Part shown: positions 34,681 through 46,283 of the stretch, one piece after another
Numbering within the stretch: position 1 is the stretch's first letter
How the letters are laid out: the number at the start of each line of letters is the position of its first letter
Assembly: GCF_033473495.1 (NCBI RefSeq)
Contig: NC_088941.1
Span: forward strand, 2,418,001 to 2,482,000
Direction: 5' to 3'
Length of the DNA stretch: 64,000 bases
Origin: Cercospora beticola
Lineage: Eukaryota; Ascomycota; Dothideomycetes; Mycosphaerellales; Mycosphaerellaceae
Position numbers and translations under genes: made by a program
Notes under the pieces: generated by a model
What the model was told of the DNA's origin: nothing
The model's input: the letters and a program-made list of their open reading frames with translations, nothing else
Database searches by the model: none

Positions 34681-35511
34681 ATGTACAGAATTTGTTTCGA
34701 GCCCGATTCGCTGCGAAGAAGACCTTGGAGAACGTCGACCGAAAGCACAACTGTTGCCGACATGCTGCGATCCCAAATTAGCACCACCGAGACAATTCTT
34801 GGACATCGTATTCCTGAGGCTGCTCTGAGTATGTCGGGCCCAGATGAAGGATCTCATTATGGCAGTCCAGTCGCCGATGTTGTTCGAAAAGCTTTTTCGC
34901 TGGTGGGTCTGGAATATACACAAATCATCGCATATTCCTACTATGGTGAGCCATTGCTGTATCCAGAGAACTCTATCATGGCTGCACACAATCTTGGACT
35001 GTGCCATCCATACAACGTCTCATCAGAATATTGTCTCGGACCAGGGCGTCGAGATCGGCTTGGCAGGGAGCAAGACTACATGGTTGGCTATTACACCGAT
35101 GCTCTTGAAGTCATCCTAACCTCACCGACTGCTCTGGCCTATAGTGTCACACCATATCCATACGCCGACTATGAGCTTGGGGAGAATATGCGGCAACAGA
35201 ATCCTGACGAGTCTTTCTATTGGGAGCAAGTGCGACACTTATTGAGCACGCCATTGCTCCGACATGTTTGGAAGCCTACAAGAGTCGTAATGTACGGCGA
35301 TCGAAGCAACGACACCCAAATGCAACAGTTGAGCAAAGGCGTGCTCAAGGCTTTTCTGGCAGACGAGGAACAGCCGGACTGGGTCAAAGACAAGGTGAAC
35401 CCGGTCTTTGCGGGTGCAATGGGCGCAGCGGAGTTCACAAAAAGAGAGCTGTTCTGGAACAAGGAGAAGCCCATATCAGAGTTGGCTTCACCGCCCAAGG
35501 TCTACCTGTAA
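34681..35511 (+). CDS. hypothetical protein, 5' end lost or masked at the repeat border
   Basis: A 276-codon frame beginning only about 110 bp from the RIP border. Protein-like throughout: TTVADMLRSQ, then ADVVRKAFSLVGLEYTQIIA, VVMYGDRSND and NPVFAGAMGAAEFTKREL. The last two motifs resemble the C-terminal half of uncharacterised fungal proteins with an actin/Hsp70-like fold, in which a GAAEFAKR-type motif recurs near the end. An N-terminal half would be expected and is missing. Upstream codons in the same frame reach a TAG at 34650-34652 within RIP-like sequence. Either RIP and insertion removed the 5' part, or an intron with acceptor CGCTTAG precedes this exon. The function is not known. Confidence 0.6.
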   Translation: MYRICFEPDSLRRRPWRTSTESTTVADMLRSQISTTETILGHRIPEAALSMSGPDEGSHYGSPVADVVRKAFSLVGLEYTQIIAYSYYGEPLLYPENSIMAAHNLGLCHPYNVSSEYCLGPGRRDRLGREQDYMVGYYTDALEVILTSPTALAYSVTPYPYADYELGENMRQQNPDESFYWEQVRHLLSTPLLRHVWKPTRVVMYGDRSNDTQMQQLSKGVLKAFLADEEQPDWVKDKVNPVFAGAMGAAEFTKRELFWNKEKPISELASPPKVYL

Positions 35512-35961
35512 CGCTGCCTGATGTTCACCGCAAGTGAGTAGTTTCTGGGATGTTACGCGAAACAGATGACGAATCTTCATATTAGGACAGCACTGCCTAT
35601 CATTGAAGCTCCAATACCACTCCGAGTCCTACATATCGCTAGGTTGTTCAAGTGCCTTGTATGCGGCCGTTACGACGGTCGTTGAAAGTAACGAACTGCA
35701 CGGCTGCCTGTAATGAACACAACGAGAGGATAGAATACACCGGTTGGTGTAGCGCTGGCGCTTAAAGTTCCGCTGAGTCTAAGCGCTGCGGCACAGCACC
35801 TGCAGGATGACGGTAAATTCCTTTTGAGTCATGCGCACTTCAAGCTATGCATGTTGTCGCTTGAGCGACTTTGCTGTAGATCATTCTGCTTAGAGCGCAT
35901 TGAAAGACCTCAACTGCAATCGCTACTGCGACTGGCGGCAGCCAGAAAGGTGAGGTACATC
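35512..35961. other. intergenic, no supported gene
   Basis: This is the 3' flank of the truncated gene and the upstream region of the I9-like gene. In-frame ATG 35851 would lengthen the next protein by 37 residues. Confidence 0.35.
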
Positions 35962-36408
35962 ATGAATGTACGGGAACTCCGAATGCCCGCCCACGCAGCA
36001 GACAACGAGTCTTCGCCGTCATGCAAGGCTAGCGGACTGTCACAAGACAAATCAGAAGACACGCCAACAGCGACCATCACTACAGAGACGGCCGCAGACA
36101 AGCCCAATGACTCGAAGACTGACTTATGGCTGGCACCCCTAGAACCCGAAGAAGAAACAGTTCCCGGCTCATTCCTTATCAAATTTAGACCCGGCCACAG
36201 TATGGAGCAGCATTTCGCATATATCGGCCGAGAACTTTATGGCCAGCCTCATCGAGCGGGTGGAGATCATCGAGGGTACGCTGTATCGGCAGTTCTGGAT
36301 CAAGAGCTATTGTTGAAGATTCGTCGCGATCCAGGCGTAGCACACGTGTATCCTGCCGTACCAGCTTTTGAAGACTATGAAGATGAAGATGAAGACGTAC
36401 TTATGTAG
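35962..36408 (+). CDS. stand-alone I9-type peptidase inhibitor-like protein
   Basis: 148 aa from ATG 35962 (MNVRELRMPAHAADNE); ATG 35851 is an alternative. Residues about 10-70 are polar and disordered. The C-terminal 75 residues match the fold of subtilisin propeptides (inhibitor I9). A GSFLIKFRPG strand leads to a helix (HSMEQHFAYIGRELYG), GYAVSAVLDQELLLKIRRDP follows, and VAHVYP ends the domain. In subtilases this domain is fused to the protease; here no protease follows, and a DEDEDE-type acidic tail ends the protein. Free I9 proteins inhibit or chaperone proteases such as proteinase B. There is no signal peptide, so a cytosolic or vacuolar role is more likely. Confidence 0.62.
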   Translation: MNVRELRMPAHAADNESSPSCKASGLSQDKSEDTPTATITTETAADKPNDSKTDLWLAPLEPEEETVPGSFLIKFRPGHSMEQHFAYIGRELYGQPHRAGGDHRGYAVSAVLDQELLLKIRRDPGVAHVYPAVPAFEDYEDEDEDVLM

Positions 36409-36670
36409 AGCTCTGGAGGTTCGCAGACTATTCTTCGAATATGGCGGGTCGAAGAAGATGAGGAGATTTGATCGCCATTTTTTGTGACTCCGGCTCTTTG
36501 CGCACGTCTCGACGAGAGATTGGAGGATCTCTTAGACAGTCGGAAATGTTTCCTGATTCGCTGAGTTGTCTGGCAAAGCTCATACTTTCAAGTCGTAGCT
36601 CGGTTCCAGATCGAAAGTATTCCTGGCCATCATGAAGTCTTCCTTCTGCTGCAAAAGTGCTTCCAAATTC

Positions 36671-39539
36671 TCACTCGGGTATCTTGTCCTCTAGAAATGC
36701 ATTGATCAACGCATTTCTCTCTTCTTCGTCACACTCTGTACTCGCTAAGCGACTTATCACCAGACTCTCGGGTGTCGCAAGCGTGCCCCAAGGCTCACAA
36801 CTTTGGCCACGCGGTGATGGAGGACGCTGGTCCAGACTGACATCCGTCCGATCTTCAGGTCGACGGCGCTTGTGTCCAATCAACATCGTCGGCGTTGTGA
36901 GTCTCGAACGAGGTCGTTGCCAAAGGCTGTTACGCTCAGCGCCACTGTAGGCGGCATCTTCTTTGGCAATATGACTGACTTCACTGGGCACTTGGTCGTC
37001 ACTCGTCTCGCTACTTGCTTGATCGTCGTCTGCGGGTACAGCGTAAGATTTGCGTTTTCGCACAGAGCGGCTCTTAGGATTGTTGACAGGAGGTCGAATC
37101 GTTTCCGTATCAGAGGTACAAGTCGCTTCGTCTGCCAGAAGATTCCGAACCGCTGGATCCACTTGTGCTGGCTGTTTGCTGCTGCGAACATGTCTTGTAC
37201 GATTGCTGCGCGTGCCAATAGAGCGCTTGACTGCAATGCCCTTCTTGCTGCGTCTCTTGCTGCTACAAGGTGCTACTTTCGTGGATGTTGCCACAGCACG
37301 AGAGGCCGAGGATATCGCATGGCTGCGATACGGTGCCCAGATCTCGCGGCGGATAATCGTGATGTAGCGGTAGTCCACGCTGGGATCAAGGATGAGATCC
37401 GCATTATCGAATCTCTTCGCGCCAAGCGGCTTTTGCCATTTCAAAGGCTGTCCAGGCTCCAGAAGTCGAACGACCAAATTGAGCTCCTGCGCTGAACCAG
37501 ATATCTCAACTAGTCCTAGTACGTTGAAATAGGGAGTCCCATTGTTATCATACTTCTCGAAGTTGTATCTCGACGAGTCCACTTCCACATCGGCGAGTTC
37601 GACAAGGAACTTGCTGAATTTTGGTTTCACCTTGCCATCTTTCGACCGCAATGCACTCCCATCCCTGTGAAAGTCCTTGCAAAAATAAATGTCGAACTTG
37701 AACTGGGTATTGAAATTTGCATCGATCGGGAAATCCATCGACACATATCGTGGTGGCTGCTTCGGACCTGAGAGTGAATGCTGATAAGCCAGCTGAAGGC
37801 GATCAAGAGCGAACCATCGGTCTGGATCTTCGTGCGAAGGCGCTGCAAGCTTCGGTGTCGTTGTCGAAACTGCCTTCCGATAGCCGTCTTGCGATTTCCA
37901 GTCCATTCCAACGTCTTTGTGCCGTTTGTGATCGTACGGCTCGGCTTGGCAAAGATAATAAAAGCCTTCGGGCAGGTCATCGGCTTCATTTGTGGGGTAT
38001 TGCTCCAGGCCACCTCGAGCAACTGCCATGTCTGCTTCGTCGGAGTCCGGTACGCGCACGTCGATATGTCTCGATTCAAGAGCTTTTCTGAGTTCTGCCA
38101 CCACATAGGTGTTCGACGACCCTCCACCAGTCAAGTGGGCTCTACGGAGCTACGCAATGTAATTAGCCCAGTATTCTCGCATAATGAGGACAACACTCAC
38201 GTCTAGTTCCTGGCATTGGTCGGTGTCTAGAAATCTCTCGACAAAGTCAGCAATTTTAGAAGCCCAGGTATGGATACACTGCTGCAGTGCGTTCCTGGTC
38301 ATATCAGTATGGCTGCATGTAGAAACTCGGACGACGTTACATACCCCGTAAATTTGACCATTATGTTGGAAAGTTCACCTGGTCCTGGCGGCGCGGCGGA
38401 CTCAATCATAACAGGAAAGTCCCGCGGGTCAGGCTTTTTCATTCGATCTTCAACATACGACGATAACTGTCGCCGCATCTCAGCCTCTGAAAGCCCTTGT
38501 AGCAGCCGCGAACAGTTTGCAAGGCCACCATGCCGTCGAAGTTCGGGAGAGAATTCGAAACATTGCCAGGTAAGCTCATGCACAACGTGACAGCCAAGGG
38601 AGTCACCTGAAGGAGTCAGTGGAAGCATTCATATGCAAATAGGTAGGCGTACCAGCAGCCTCGCCTACCGCCACCATTACGGGCCGACCATCTGGCACGG
38701 ATGCAGCCTTGATTCGTGTCATCGCAACGTCCTGTACAGAGTCAGCGGGGTCACGAGAGAAGATCGGATGACTTACAATTGTAAAGTGCCCGATGTCGAT
38801 CAGGAGAATAGTCTCGCCGAACTTGGAAGAAGCATCTCATCAGCGTGCTTTCATCTCATCAGCCCAGAAACAAGCTTACCTCGAGCAGACGCTGCGATAT
38901 TAATTTGGTCATTTCTGCCGCTGCCGCACAGAGTGGTTCCAAATACAGCCGGACATTACGATATCCAGCATCCAGAGCCGCATGCTTCATGATGCTCTGC
39001 GCCGTCTCATTCCACATGGCGGGAATGGTCACCTTTAGTTCCACTGGCACAGCGCGCCAATAGTCGGGATTCATGGCCGACCCCTGATCGCTGTCGTAAG
39101 TGTACCAACGTAGGCACGCGTTCCGCGCCTTCTCGAGCATGAGGGTGTACACGTGCTGGATGTTTCCGAGCACGCTCTCGCCTTGCGGACACCCAAGAAC
39201 CTCTCGAATATGCCGAACCGCTGCATGGTGGTTATACTTTGCGCAAAGCGCGAGCTTGATGTTGTCGAAGACTCTGTGACTGTCTTCTGGATGATGGCGA
39301 AGGTGTTGTGTCACTTCGTCGCCCCACAGAAGCTTGCTTTCTCCCTGCTCGTCAGGCACGATCAGGAGTGATAGTCGAATTTTCCGGAAACCTGGCATCA
39401 GATACACCGCGTATGGTGTAGTGTCATCAGCATGCCGACCGGCTGGGACATGCTTGGCCCAGCATTTCAGGTAAAAGCTGCCGAGGTCAATAGAGATGAG
39501 TAGAACAGGATTGGGGCGCACTGCTGAGTCGGACGCCAT
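36671..39539 (-). CDS. Hsp70/actin-fold ATPase with long basic C-terminal extension
   Basis: Predicted 872 aa, exons 39539-38880, 38821-38777, 38731-38653, 38606-38345, 38294-38201 and 38149-36671. Five introns of 45-58 nt all give in-frame joins. Phosphate-1 motif is LLISIDLGSFYLK (residue about 15), phosphate-2 is LLIDIGHFTIDVAMT and the adenosine motif is HLTGGGSSNTYVVAELRKAL. This is the fungal Hsp70-like (HSPA12-like) group, which lacks the chaperone substrate-binding domain. The remaining 300 residues are different: many Arg/Lys clusters (SSKRRSKKG, SVRKRKS, GHKRRR), hence possible nuclear localisation. The client and process are unknown. It is divergent from the paralogue pair. Confidence 0.82.
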
Positions 39540-40556
39540 TGCTGCTGTGGACAATCGAAGCAAAACGTAAAAGAAGAAGTGAGGGATGCGATGAGGACGT
39601 GGTGAGAGAATATGATACTCAAGCAAGATTCTGATACAGCCTGTCTGTGTTCAACATGGGCAGCTACCGCGTCGAAGGCACATACGTAGCTGCATGTCTT
39701 AGGATGCGAGACTGCAATCAGAGGTCCGTTACCGCCCACGCGGCATGTTGCGTTTGTCCGTACGTCCGTTTGTCTGCTTGTTCATAGTGCATTGTCCATA
39801 ATGCATGCTAAAAAGAACGCGTCTCGCATCAAGTACTGCTGATAGTTGTATTTGTGCGGGTCCGCTCTGTGCACTGGGTATCCCGGTATACCCTCATTGC
39901 ATATGTGATGACAGCGAGCCTGCAGTCAGCGTAGTTGGTGCAAGTGGTCGCGTTGAAGGTCGATGGACGTGTAAGCAAACAGAACAAAACGGAACGCGAG
40001 AGGGTGATGCTGCAATCTTCCGATGCCAAGGCCGGAGGGAGGCGGAACGGTGCGACCTCACTTCATCTCCACGACACACCACTGCACGGATTCCGTTCGC
40101 ACACTGATACATTGCATCTCGCGTATGCTGGACGCCGTCCATCTCCCACTCCCGATGGGTTTGAAGGCTGAAATCACACCGCGGTACACCTAAATGCGCT
40201 GAAACCTTGTCTTCTCCTGAAGCTCCAGAAAGAGGCTTGCATACCGCGAGTAGAGTACAATTTTGACAGATGCCGCCCAGCGCCGTATTCCAGCATCGGA
40301 ACGAGGGATGGAGATCTTCTGGCGAAGCGGCACGGGTCTCAGGCGGACCCACACACCATCCGGCTGCATACTTTCGTAACCCGAGTTGGTACTTTGGGGG
40401 GAACCAGCGCGGGGTGGAAGCTGCGTTGCATGGCAACATCCCACGAAGCATCGACGTTTGATGGGACCATTCATCAAGCCAAAGATGGATTTACTTCCCG
40501 TTCAGCTCGCTGGCACAAGTTCCTTCGCAGATGCCTGAGCTGATGGCCTTTTTGCA
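39540..40556. promoter_or_regulatory. divergent intergenic region
   Basis: 1 kb between the Hsp70-like gene and paralogue 1. A 185-codon minus frame (39894-40451) has no domain and Cys/Arg-rich composition, probably chance. No promoter motif is identified. Confidence 0.4.
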
Positions 40557-41674
40557 ATGGCGAAAATCGTTGACAGCCGAGGCACAATTCGCATCAGAAT
40601 GGAGCCCAATCTGCCATCCACTCCTCTGGCTGACAATTGCCCGGAAACCAACTCAAACGCGCGCTCTGGGCCATCACAGTCGTCCTCGTCACGTGCACGC
40701 ACTTCCAAAATCCGTCAGCAATCCAGCTTCGATCTCAATGAATACGAAAACCAGATGTCCCAGCTCTTACAACACCTAAATCAGACAATTCTGCGACTTT
40801 TCTACGACTTGGATTTGGACGTCAACTTGGGCGCCATCGTATGGGGTGCATTGCCTGATGCTACAGAGAGGCTGATGCAGCTTTGTCTGGGCAGGCAACA
40901 CAATGAAATCACTCGTCAGCTCCGAGAAGCTCACCTACTTACTGCGTACGATCAATTGCGCGCTCTGGTCGCAGCATTCGTGATGCATTCTATCTTCAAC
41001 GTGGACCTGCTATCGCAACCCCGCTTTACGCAATGCCTGATCCTAAGCCTACCTGCGGAATTCAGTGAGTACATGGTTGGCAAGAGAGCCATTTCAGGTC
41101 TGCTAGCGGACAGTACTGATACCGGACAGATACTTTGTCTTTACTTTGCAGTATGTTCTCACGGAATGCACACGAGCGCGAAGCTACTCGCGAGCATGCT
41201 CGACTGCTCATCACAAATGCGCTGAGCAACGACATCAACGACGCACGGTCGGGCACCATTACGGCACACATCACAGGATTACACGAGGCATTGACAACCA
41301 CACTTGAGCCATGCTTGCAGCGACTGGTCACGATTGCAGAAACTATGAATGGCAACACCAACCGGAGTTCTGGCAAGCCGTGGTCGTCGCACTTGAGCAA
41401 CTCTTTGCATCAATTTTTGGTCGATGCTGTGGGACTGAAAGTGGCTTTGACAGTAGCGGATCACTCATTTCACTGGGCTGATTACCGCTCTCCCGTGGAC
41501 CTGACATCAATGGCTTCGAAACACTTCCTCGCATATCCGGGAAAGCACCAAGTCGCGCTGACAGTCTTTCCTGGTCTCAGCGTTAGACTTTCGCATGGGG
41601 AGAATAGCGGCGATGCTGTGAAACAGAAGGTTGTCACTACCACTCAGATCATCAGCTGTCATGAAGCCGATTGA
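40557..41674 (+). CDS. uncharacterised protein, tandem paralogue 1
   Basis: Predicted 350 aa, exons 40557-41064 and 41130-41674. The 65 nt intron (GTGAGT donor, TACTGAT branch point, GGACAG acceptor) restores the frame. The N terminus to about residue 60 is polar and disordered (SQSSSSRARTSKIRQQ). The rest is a mostly helical fold: LLQHLNQTILRLFYDLDLDV, then LMQLCLGRQHNEITRQL, and a final strand-rich segment (HQVALTVFPGLSVRLSHG). The same order recurs in the next gene (RLFEVIQLDVQELF, RLFRLCCGQNWIQTLD, GQIAIALGPGLRCF), so the two are diverged duplicates. I do not recognise the family. Start alternative: ATG 40599 (MEPNLPS). Confidence 0.68.
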
Positions 41675-42412
41675 CCTGCATTCCGCAAAGCTGGAGAGGA
41701 TCTCGAAACTGCACAATGCAAACCGCGATTTCTCACTGTGTACTTCTTCGCTGTCTCGAAAATTTAGATACTCCGTTCGGCATTTGGTGCCGGCAATATC
41801 AGCGATGCAACGCTCCTGTCGGTGGGGCCAGGCTGAATCTGCAGCACGGGAACTTGCATTTGACTAGGTCTAAGCGTGTGGAGCGATGGAAGCACATATC
41901 CGCGACTAGCATGCTTGCGTCTTGCATTCCAACCCTACTCCCGCACATCTGTTGCAACTCTCTTTATCCGGACAATCGTGCGGTCCAATCACAATTGCCT
42001 ACAATCTTGACTGGTGGATTGTGGGTCTCAGTGCAGGCCAAATAATCTAACAGGACTCAGAGCGAGCTTCATGTCTCAATGAGTTGGTATCCATTTTGGC
42101 TCACCGGATGCTGACGTTTGACCTAACCCCTGTGTTTAGACTAATTTTGTTAGTTTCAACAAAGAACCGCGCGGCGACACACACAAGCCACGACATCGTT
42201 GCCTGACCAGGCCGCTTGGCTTCTGCTCAACCGTCGAGACTACAAGTGCTGGAAGCGAGCAATCCACTTCGACCTTGTCTGCGCAAACTCGGCCAATCTT
42301 GACATTGGTTTACAGATTGGCCTACTATCGTGCACAAGGAGAGATCGTTAACAGCAAGACTTCAAATTTGGATTCGCGCCAGGCACGGCAGATTGCGCCG
42401 CCCTTCAGAGAC
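41675..42412. other. intergenic, no supported gene
   Basis: Spacer between the two paralogues. The frame of paralogue 2 stays open upstream to 42275 without an ATG, so a short 5' exon is possible. Confidence 0.35.
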
Positions 42413-44282
42413 ATGAGAAGGGAATCAATTTTGCCATCTGCCCGGAGAAACGATGCTAAGGTGCTGGCGGCGTCACACGGCCAAAGCTATCGCACTCTTG
42501 TGTATGCTATTCAAGACATCGATGCTTCGAAAATGCACGAAGTTCATCCAGATTACAAGTACCGAGATTCCGACAGCCGTTTCGAGGCGCTTTCAATGTT
42601 GATACAGCAGTATTCTCTGAAAGCGCAGTTTCGATCGAAAGCGGGATCGCAGGCTATCACGCCAGAACAGCTGATTGATCGCATGAAAAAAGCGTACTAC
42701 TTCCATTCTAGCATAGATCGGAAGCGTTATTCGGTAGACGAGCGAGAAGACCTTATTTTCACTACGGGCAGCGAACATCTCGACCCTGCTTGGTGGGACA
42801 ACGCAGTCGCAGCCGCAAAAGCGTTCAACCAAACGAATGATCTTGTCAACTACGGTGAATTTGGAACTGTGTCATTAAGCAATGATGTCCAGGCAATTCT
42901 TTCAGGCTCGAGCTCGACATGGGATCACAACGAGCTCTACGATGATCCAGGCTCCCAACTCCAGGCTCCAGACACTGTGGACAAGGTAGAGACTGGCACA
43001 GAAGCGGCTGAAGACTCAGATCTGGAGGAACCTCCACGAAAACGTCAGCGGCAAGCGTGTCGGGCAGCGACGTCGATCGATACTACAAACACTCTTACAC
43101 CAGGTCGGGTACCCATTGTGGTGCAGCGCGATTTCCAGCTCAGAGCTTCAACGCCAACGCCCACAAGCCCCAAGCCAGAACCACAGCGAACAACCTCAGG
43201 ACAATCCACGATGTCCAATACATCAGACTCACTCTCATCCATTGACAGTTCAGTACTTTCCGAAAGCGGTTGGCAGCGTCCTTCGGGCGAGGACAATGCC
43301 AGTCGTCTCCAGCTTGAGATCGCGACCATAACGAGCGAATCCGTTGCCCGTCTATTCGAAGTGATACAACTCGACGTTCAGGAGCTCTTCACCTACGATG
43401 CCAGCTGCTCCGAACCTCTCGCACGCCTATTTCGCTTGTGCTGTGGACAGAACTGGATCCAAACACTCGACACTTTCAGAACTCGTCGGTTTCTCCGAGC
43501 GAGCGATTTGACGACAGCACTCCTTTCGGCGGCAGTGTCTACAGAGATCTTGAGTGAGCACAATTGGATGTTGCAGCTCTGTCTCCAAGCTGCAGTCGAG
43601 CAATCAGGTGAGTAAGCTGTTGATTTGCAGTTCCCGTTGTCATTCTTCGCAGACCTTGCTGACATGATGCTCTATTTCTTCAGACTACCAAGACGCATTA
43701 TTTCAGGCAATTTCTTTCGATGCAGCGGATCACCTTCGAGCGGAGCAACTGACCGCAGCGATCTCTGCGCGAAAGCTTCGCGACACAGCCAGTGCACAAC
43801 CACTCACCAATATCCTGGCCGACTTCGCTGCAACTACCGCTGACAGAATCCTCCACATTTTGGTACCATACATTGAAGTCCTTGTCGACTTGTCTAAAGC
43901 CCTGAACCCGTATCGGAAATCATTTGCTGCCAGACGATGGCGCGAGGTTCTCACAGAAGATCTTGGTCTAATCGTGAGAAGGGCTATCGAGCTCAAGCTG
44001 GAGACATACGCTTCTGTGGATCATCGTTATGAGTTTTTCTGGCCTGCAAGTGGAGACATCTTTGATGCAAAGATTCATCGGTCGCACGAAACAAACCCAA
44101 ATGGGCAAATTGCTATCGCATTGGGACCGGGGTTGCGATGTTTTGCTGAGACATCACACCACGATATGCAGACTCGATGTGACGAAGAAAAGGAAGTAGC
44201 GCAGTACCTTGGATGTGCGGAAGTTATTACCTGCGCCGAGTTTGATGCGCCTGAGGCTAGCGCGTCGAATAACATTTGCTAG
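42413..44282 (+). CDS. uncharacterised protein, tandem paralogue 2
   Basis: Predicted 597 aa, exons 42413-43607 and 43684-44282, with a 76 nt intron (GTGAGT, CTGAC branch point, CAG) that splits an aspartate codon. The first 200 residues (RRESILPSARRND, YKYRDSDSRFEALSMLIQQ) have no counterpart in paralogue 1. Residues 230-330 are low complexity with a basic stretch (PPRKRQRQ), a possible nuclear signal. From about residue 345 it parallels paralogue 1. The C-terminal tail after GPGLRCFAETSHHD is longer. No domain is recognised. Start ATG 42413 is the first in the frame. Confidence 0.68.
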
Positions 44283-44366
44283 CGCTGCAGCCGTGCCATG
44301 ATACCAGCACATAGCTGTTATTCCGGACATTTTATCTGTGATGGCTCTATATGCTCTTCGCATCTC

Positions 44367-46283
44367 TCACTCCCGCAGAAACAAAAATAGCAATACGATA
44401 GCAGAAGGAGCAAATAAGGCAGCGAACAAGATAATCGGCCACTTGATACTCAAATCTCCACCCAGATACTGAACATTCACTCCGAAAGCACCGACTGCCA
44501 GTGTTGCAGGAAGGTAAATAGTCGCGATAACAGTCAACGCTGTCGCTCTCCTAGCTTGTGTCCTTGCCACTCCAGTGTCTTTGATCTGGATGCTGATTGC
44601 CAACAGTTGAAAAGTCTCCTGCACTTCGTCCTCCAGCTTTTCCAGGTCTGCTTTGATTCCAATGTACTTGTGATCGATATTGAGTGGAGTGAGATTATCC
44701 TCGTCATTGAGATCGCCGAGCGTAGAGGCTTCCTTGTCAGCTTGTGCGTGATCCGATGTTTGCGGCTCACCGCCGTTCTCGTTCGACTGCTGCTCATCCA
44801 TCGAAGCTACTGTAGCGCCCTTTGTTGTCTCTCCATCTGACATATGTGATTGAACAGTGACCTCTTCGCGCTGAACGCCATCGTCCAGCTTCTCTAGCCC
44901 AACCATATGTGCTTGTAGCCAAGATAGGCCAAGAATCTCATTCTTGTCTCGGCCTCCGCTTAACTGTTTCTTCAATTTCGCCAAAAGTGAGCGACAGGTA
45001 TTCAGACGAGCTAGTAGCTCCTGGCCAGGACTCTCAATGGCATGCTCTCTCAGCCAGTCCGACTCTTCTTGGATCCCTCGCACAACTTCGTTCCATGCAA
45101 AGTAGTTCAGATGGGCAGAGAGCGCCCACTCGGACAGTCTCTTGTCAGAATCAACAGCGTCAGGCCGACAGTGGAAGTCTCGAATGATTTCCAGTATTGC
45201 AAGATGCCTTTCCACTGAAACCCAGTTCCAATTGAATTTGAAGAGACTCATTTGTTTCCTCATTCCTAGGACCTGTGTGAGCATCGGCTCTGTTTTCCAC
45301 CTAGTGTTTTCGAACGTGGTCTCATGGTAAGACTTCGATATTCTCTGCCGACCCAAGGGCTTTGGCCGTCTGAACATAATCTCGAAAAAGTCAGGAGCGG
45401 AAGGCCGTACAATCTTTAGAAAGATATAGAGAAGCACGAAGGGTAACAGAAAGGGTGCGGTAATCCAGACCTCAACGGTCTTGAGTCGATACAAGAAAAC
45501 CACAAATCGACTGGGTCGCTCCCAGCGAGGCAAGAACTGACCACTAGAAAGAACGATCAAACGACAGCGATGCATTCGGAAGGCTCGTTGCGCAGTATAA
45601 ATCGAACGGTCTGGCTCGATCGAGTCATCTCCCGAAGCCGCTGGGCGAAAAGATTCGACAGCCAGCGTTATCTCCTTCGAAGTGGCGGCGAAGGGCAAGA
45701 AGGAACAGGCGACTTCTCCCACCCCCGGGTGGAATCGTATGAGTGGGCCAGGGGTCATCGAACCTGCAATGTGCCACCAATTATGTGTGCCATCTGCAGT
45801 GATGTTCCAATCTCGCAGTGTGTCTGCTGCGTGTTCGCTGAAGAACTCCCCGCGCACACCTAAGTCGTGCGTAAATGTGTCTTCGGTAGAGCTGTCAGGA
45901 CGTTGAATCAAGACGATCTTTGCATCCTCGACATTATCATTCCTGTCGTCGTTTAACTGACTGTTCGCATGGGACACTGTGCAGGAATCTTATGCACATT
46001 ACCTTTTCACAGAGTCTTGCCACGACAGGACTTTGATTCTCTCTGGATCCATGAAGTCCGCTCGGGTATAGTTGGGCTCGTGGGAGGGACAATCGCAGGC
46101 ACACTCTGCACCAGCGACGCCATGTCCAGATGCTACACACTCTTCGAGCAGGTCTCCGGGATCAAGTGCACCATCTGTTGTGTGCGGTAAAGACTGGCGT
46201 TCCAGGTCTAAATCGGGCTGAGGAGACTCCTGTCTGTTCACAGAATACATTCGAGCTGTTGGTGAGGGAACCTCATCACTCAT
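44367..46283 (-). CDS. CorA-like Mg2+ transporter family protein
   Basis: Predicted 624 aa, exons 46283-46003 and 45960-44367, with a 42 nt intron (GTAATG...GAACAG). A long cytosolic part ends in two close C-terminal helices: ALTVIATIYLPATLAVGAFG and WPIILFAALFAPSAIVLLFL. In CorA the loop after the first helix carries GMN, the selectivity motif; here the position reads GVN (AFGVNVQYLGG). Preceding helices (ADLEKLEDEVQETFQLLAIS) match the CorA stalk. Two extra hydrophobic segments at about residues 275-300 (VWITAPFLLPFVLLYIFLKI) are unusual for CorA. Fungal CorA-like proteins of this size are common and mostly untested. Divalent transport is likely but the GVN variant leaves selectivity open. 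Confidence 0.78.

Noticed and set aside
39894..40451. 185-codon minus-strand ORF in the intergenic region
   Set aside because: No domain, Cys/Arg-rich random-like composition, and it overlaps other chance frames in a likely divergent promoter.
44367..45977. CorA-like gene starting at 45977
   Set aside because: That frame begins with GTG; a 42 nt intron joins it to an upstream exon with an ATG at 46283 in phase.
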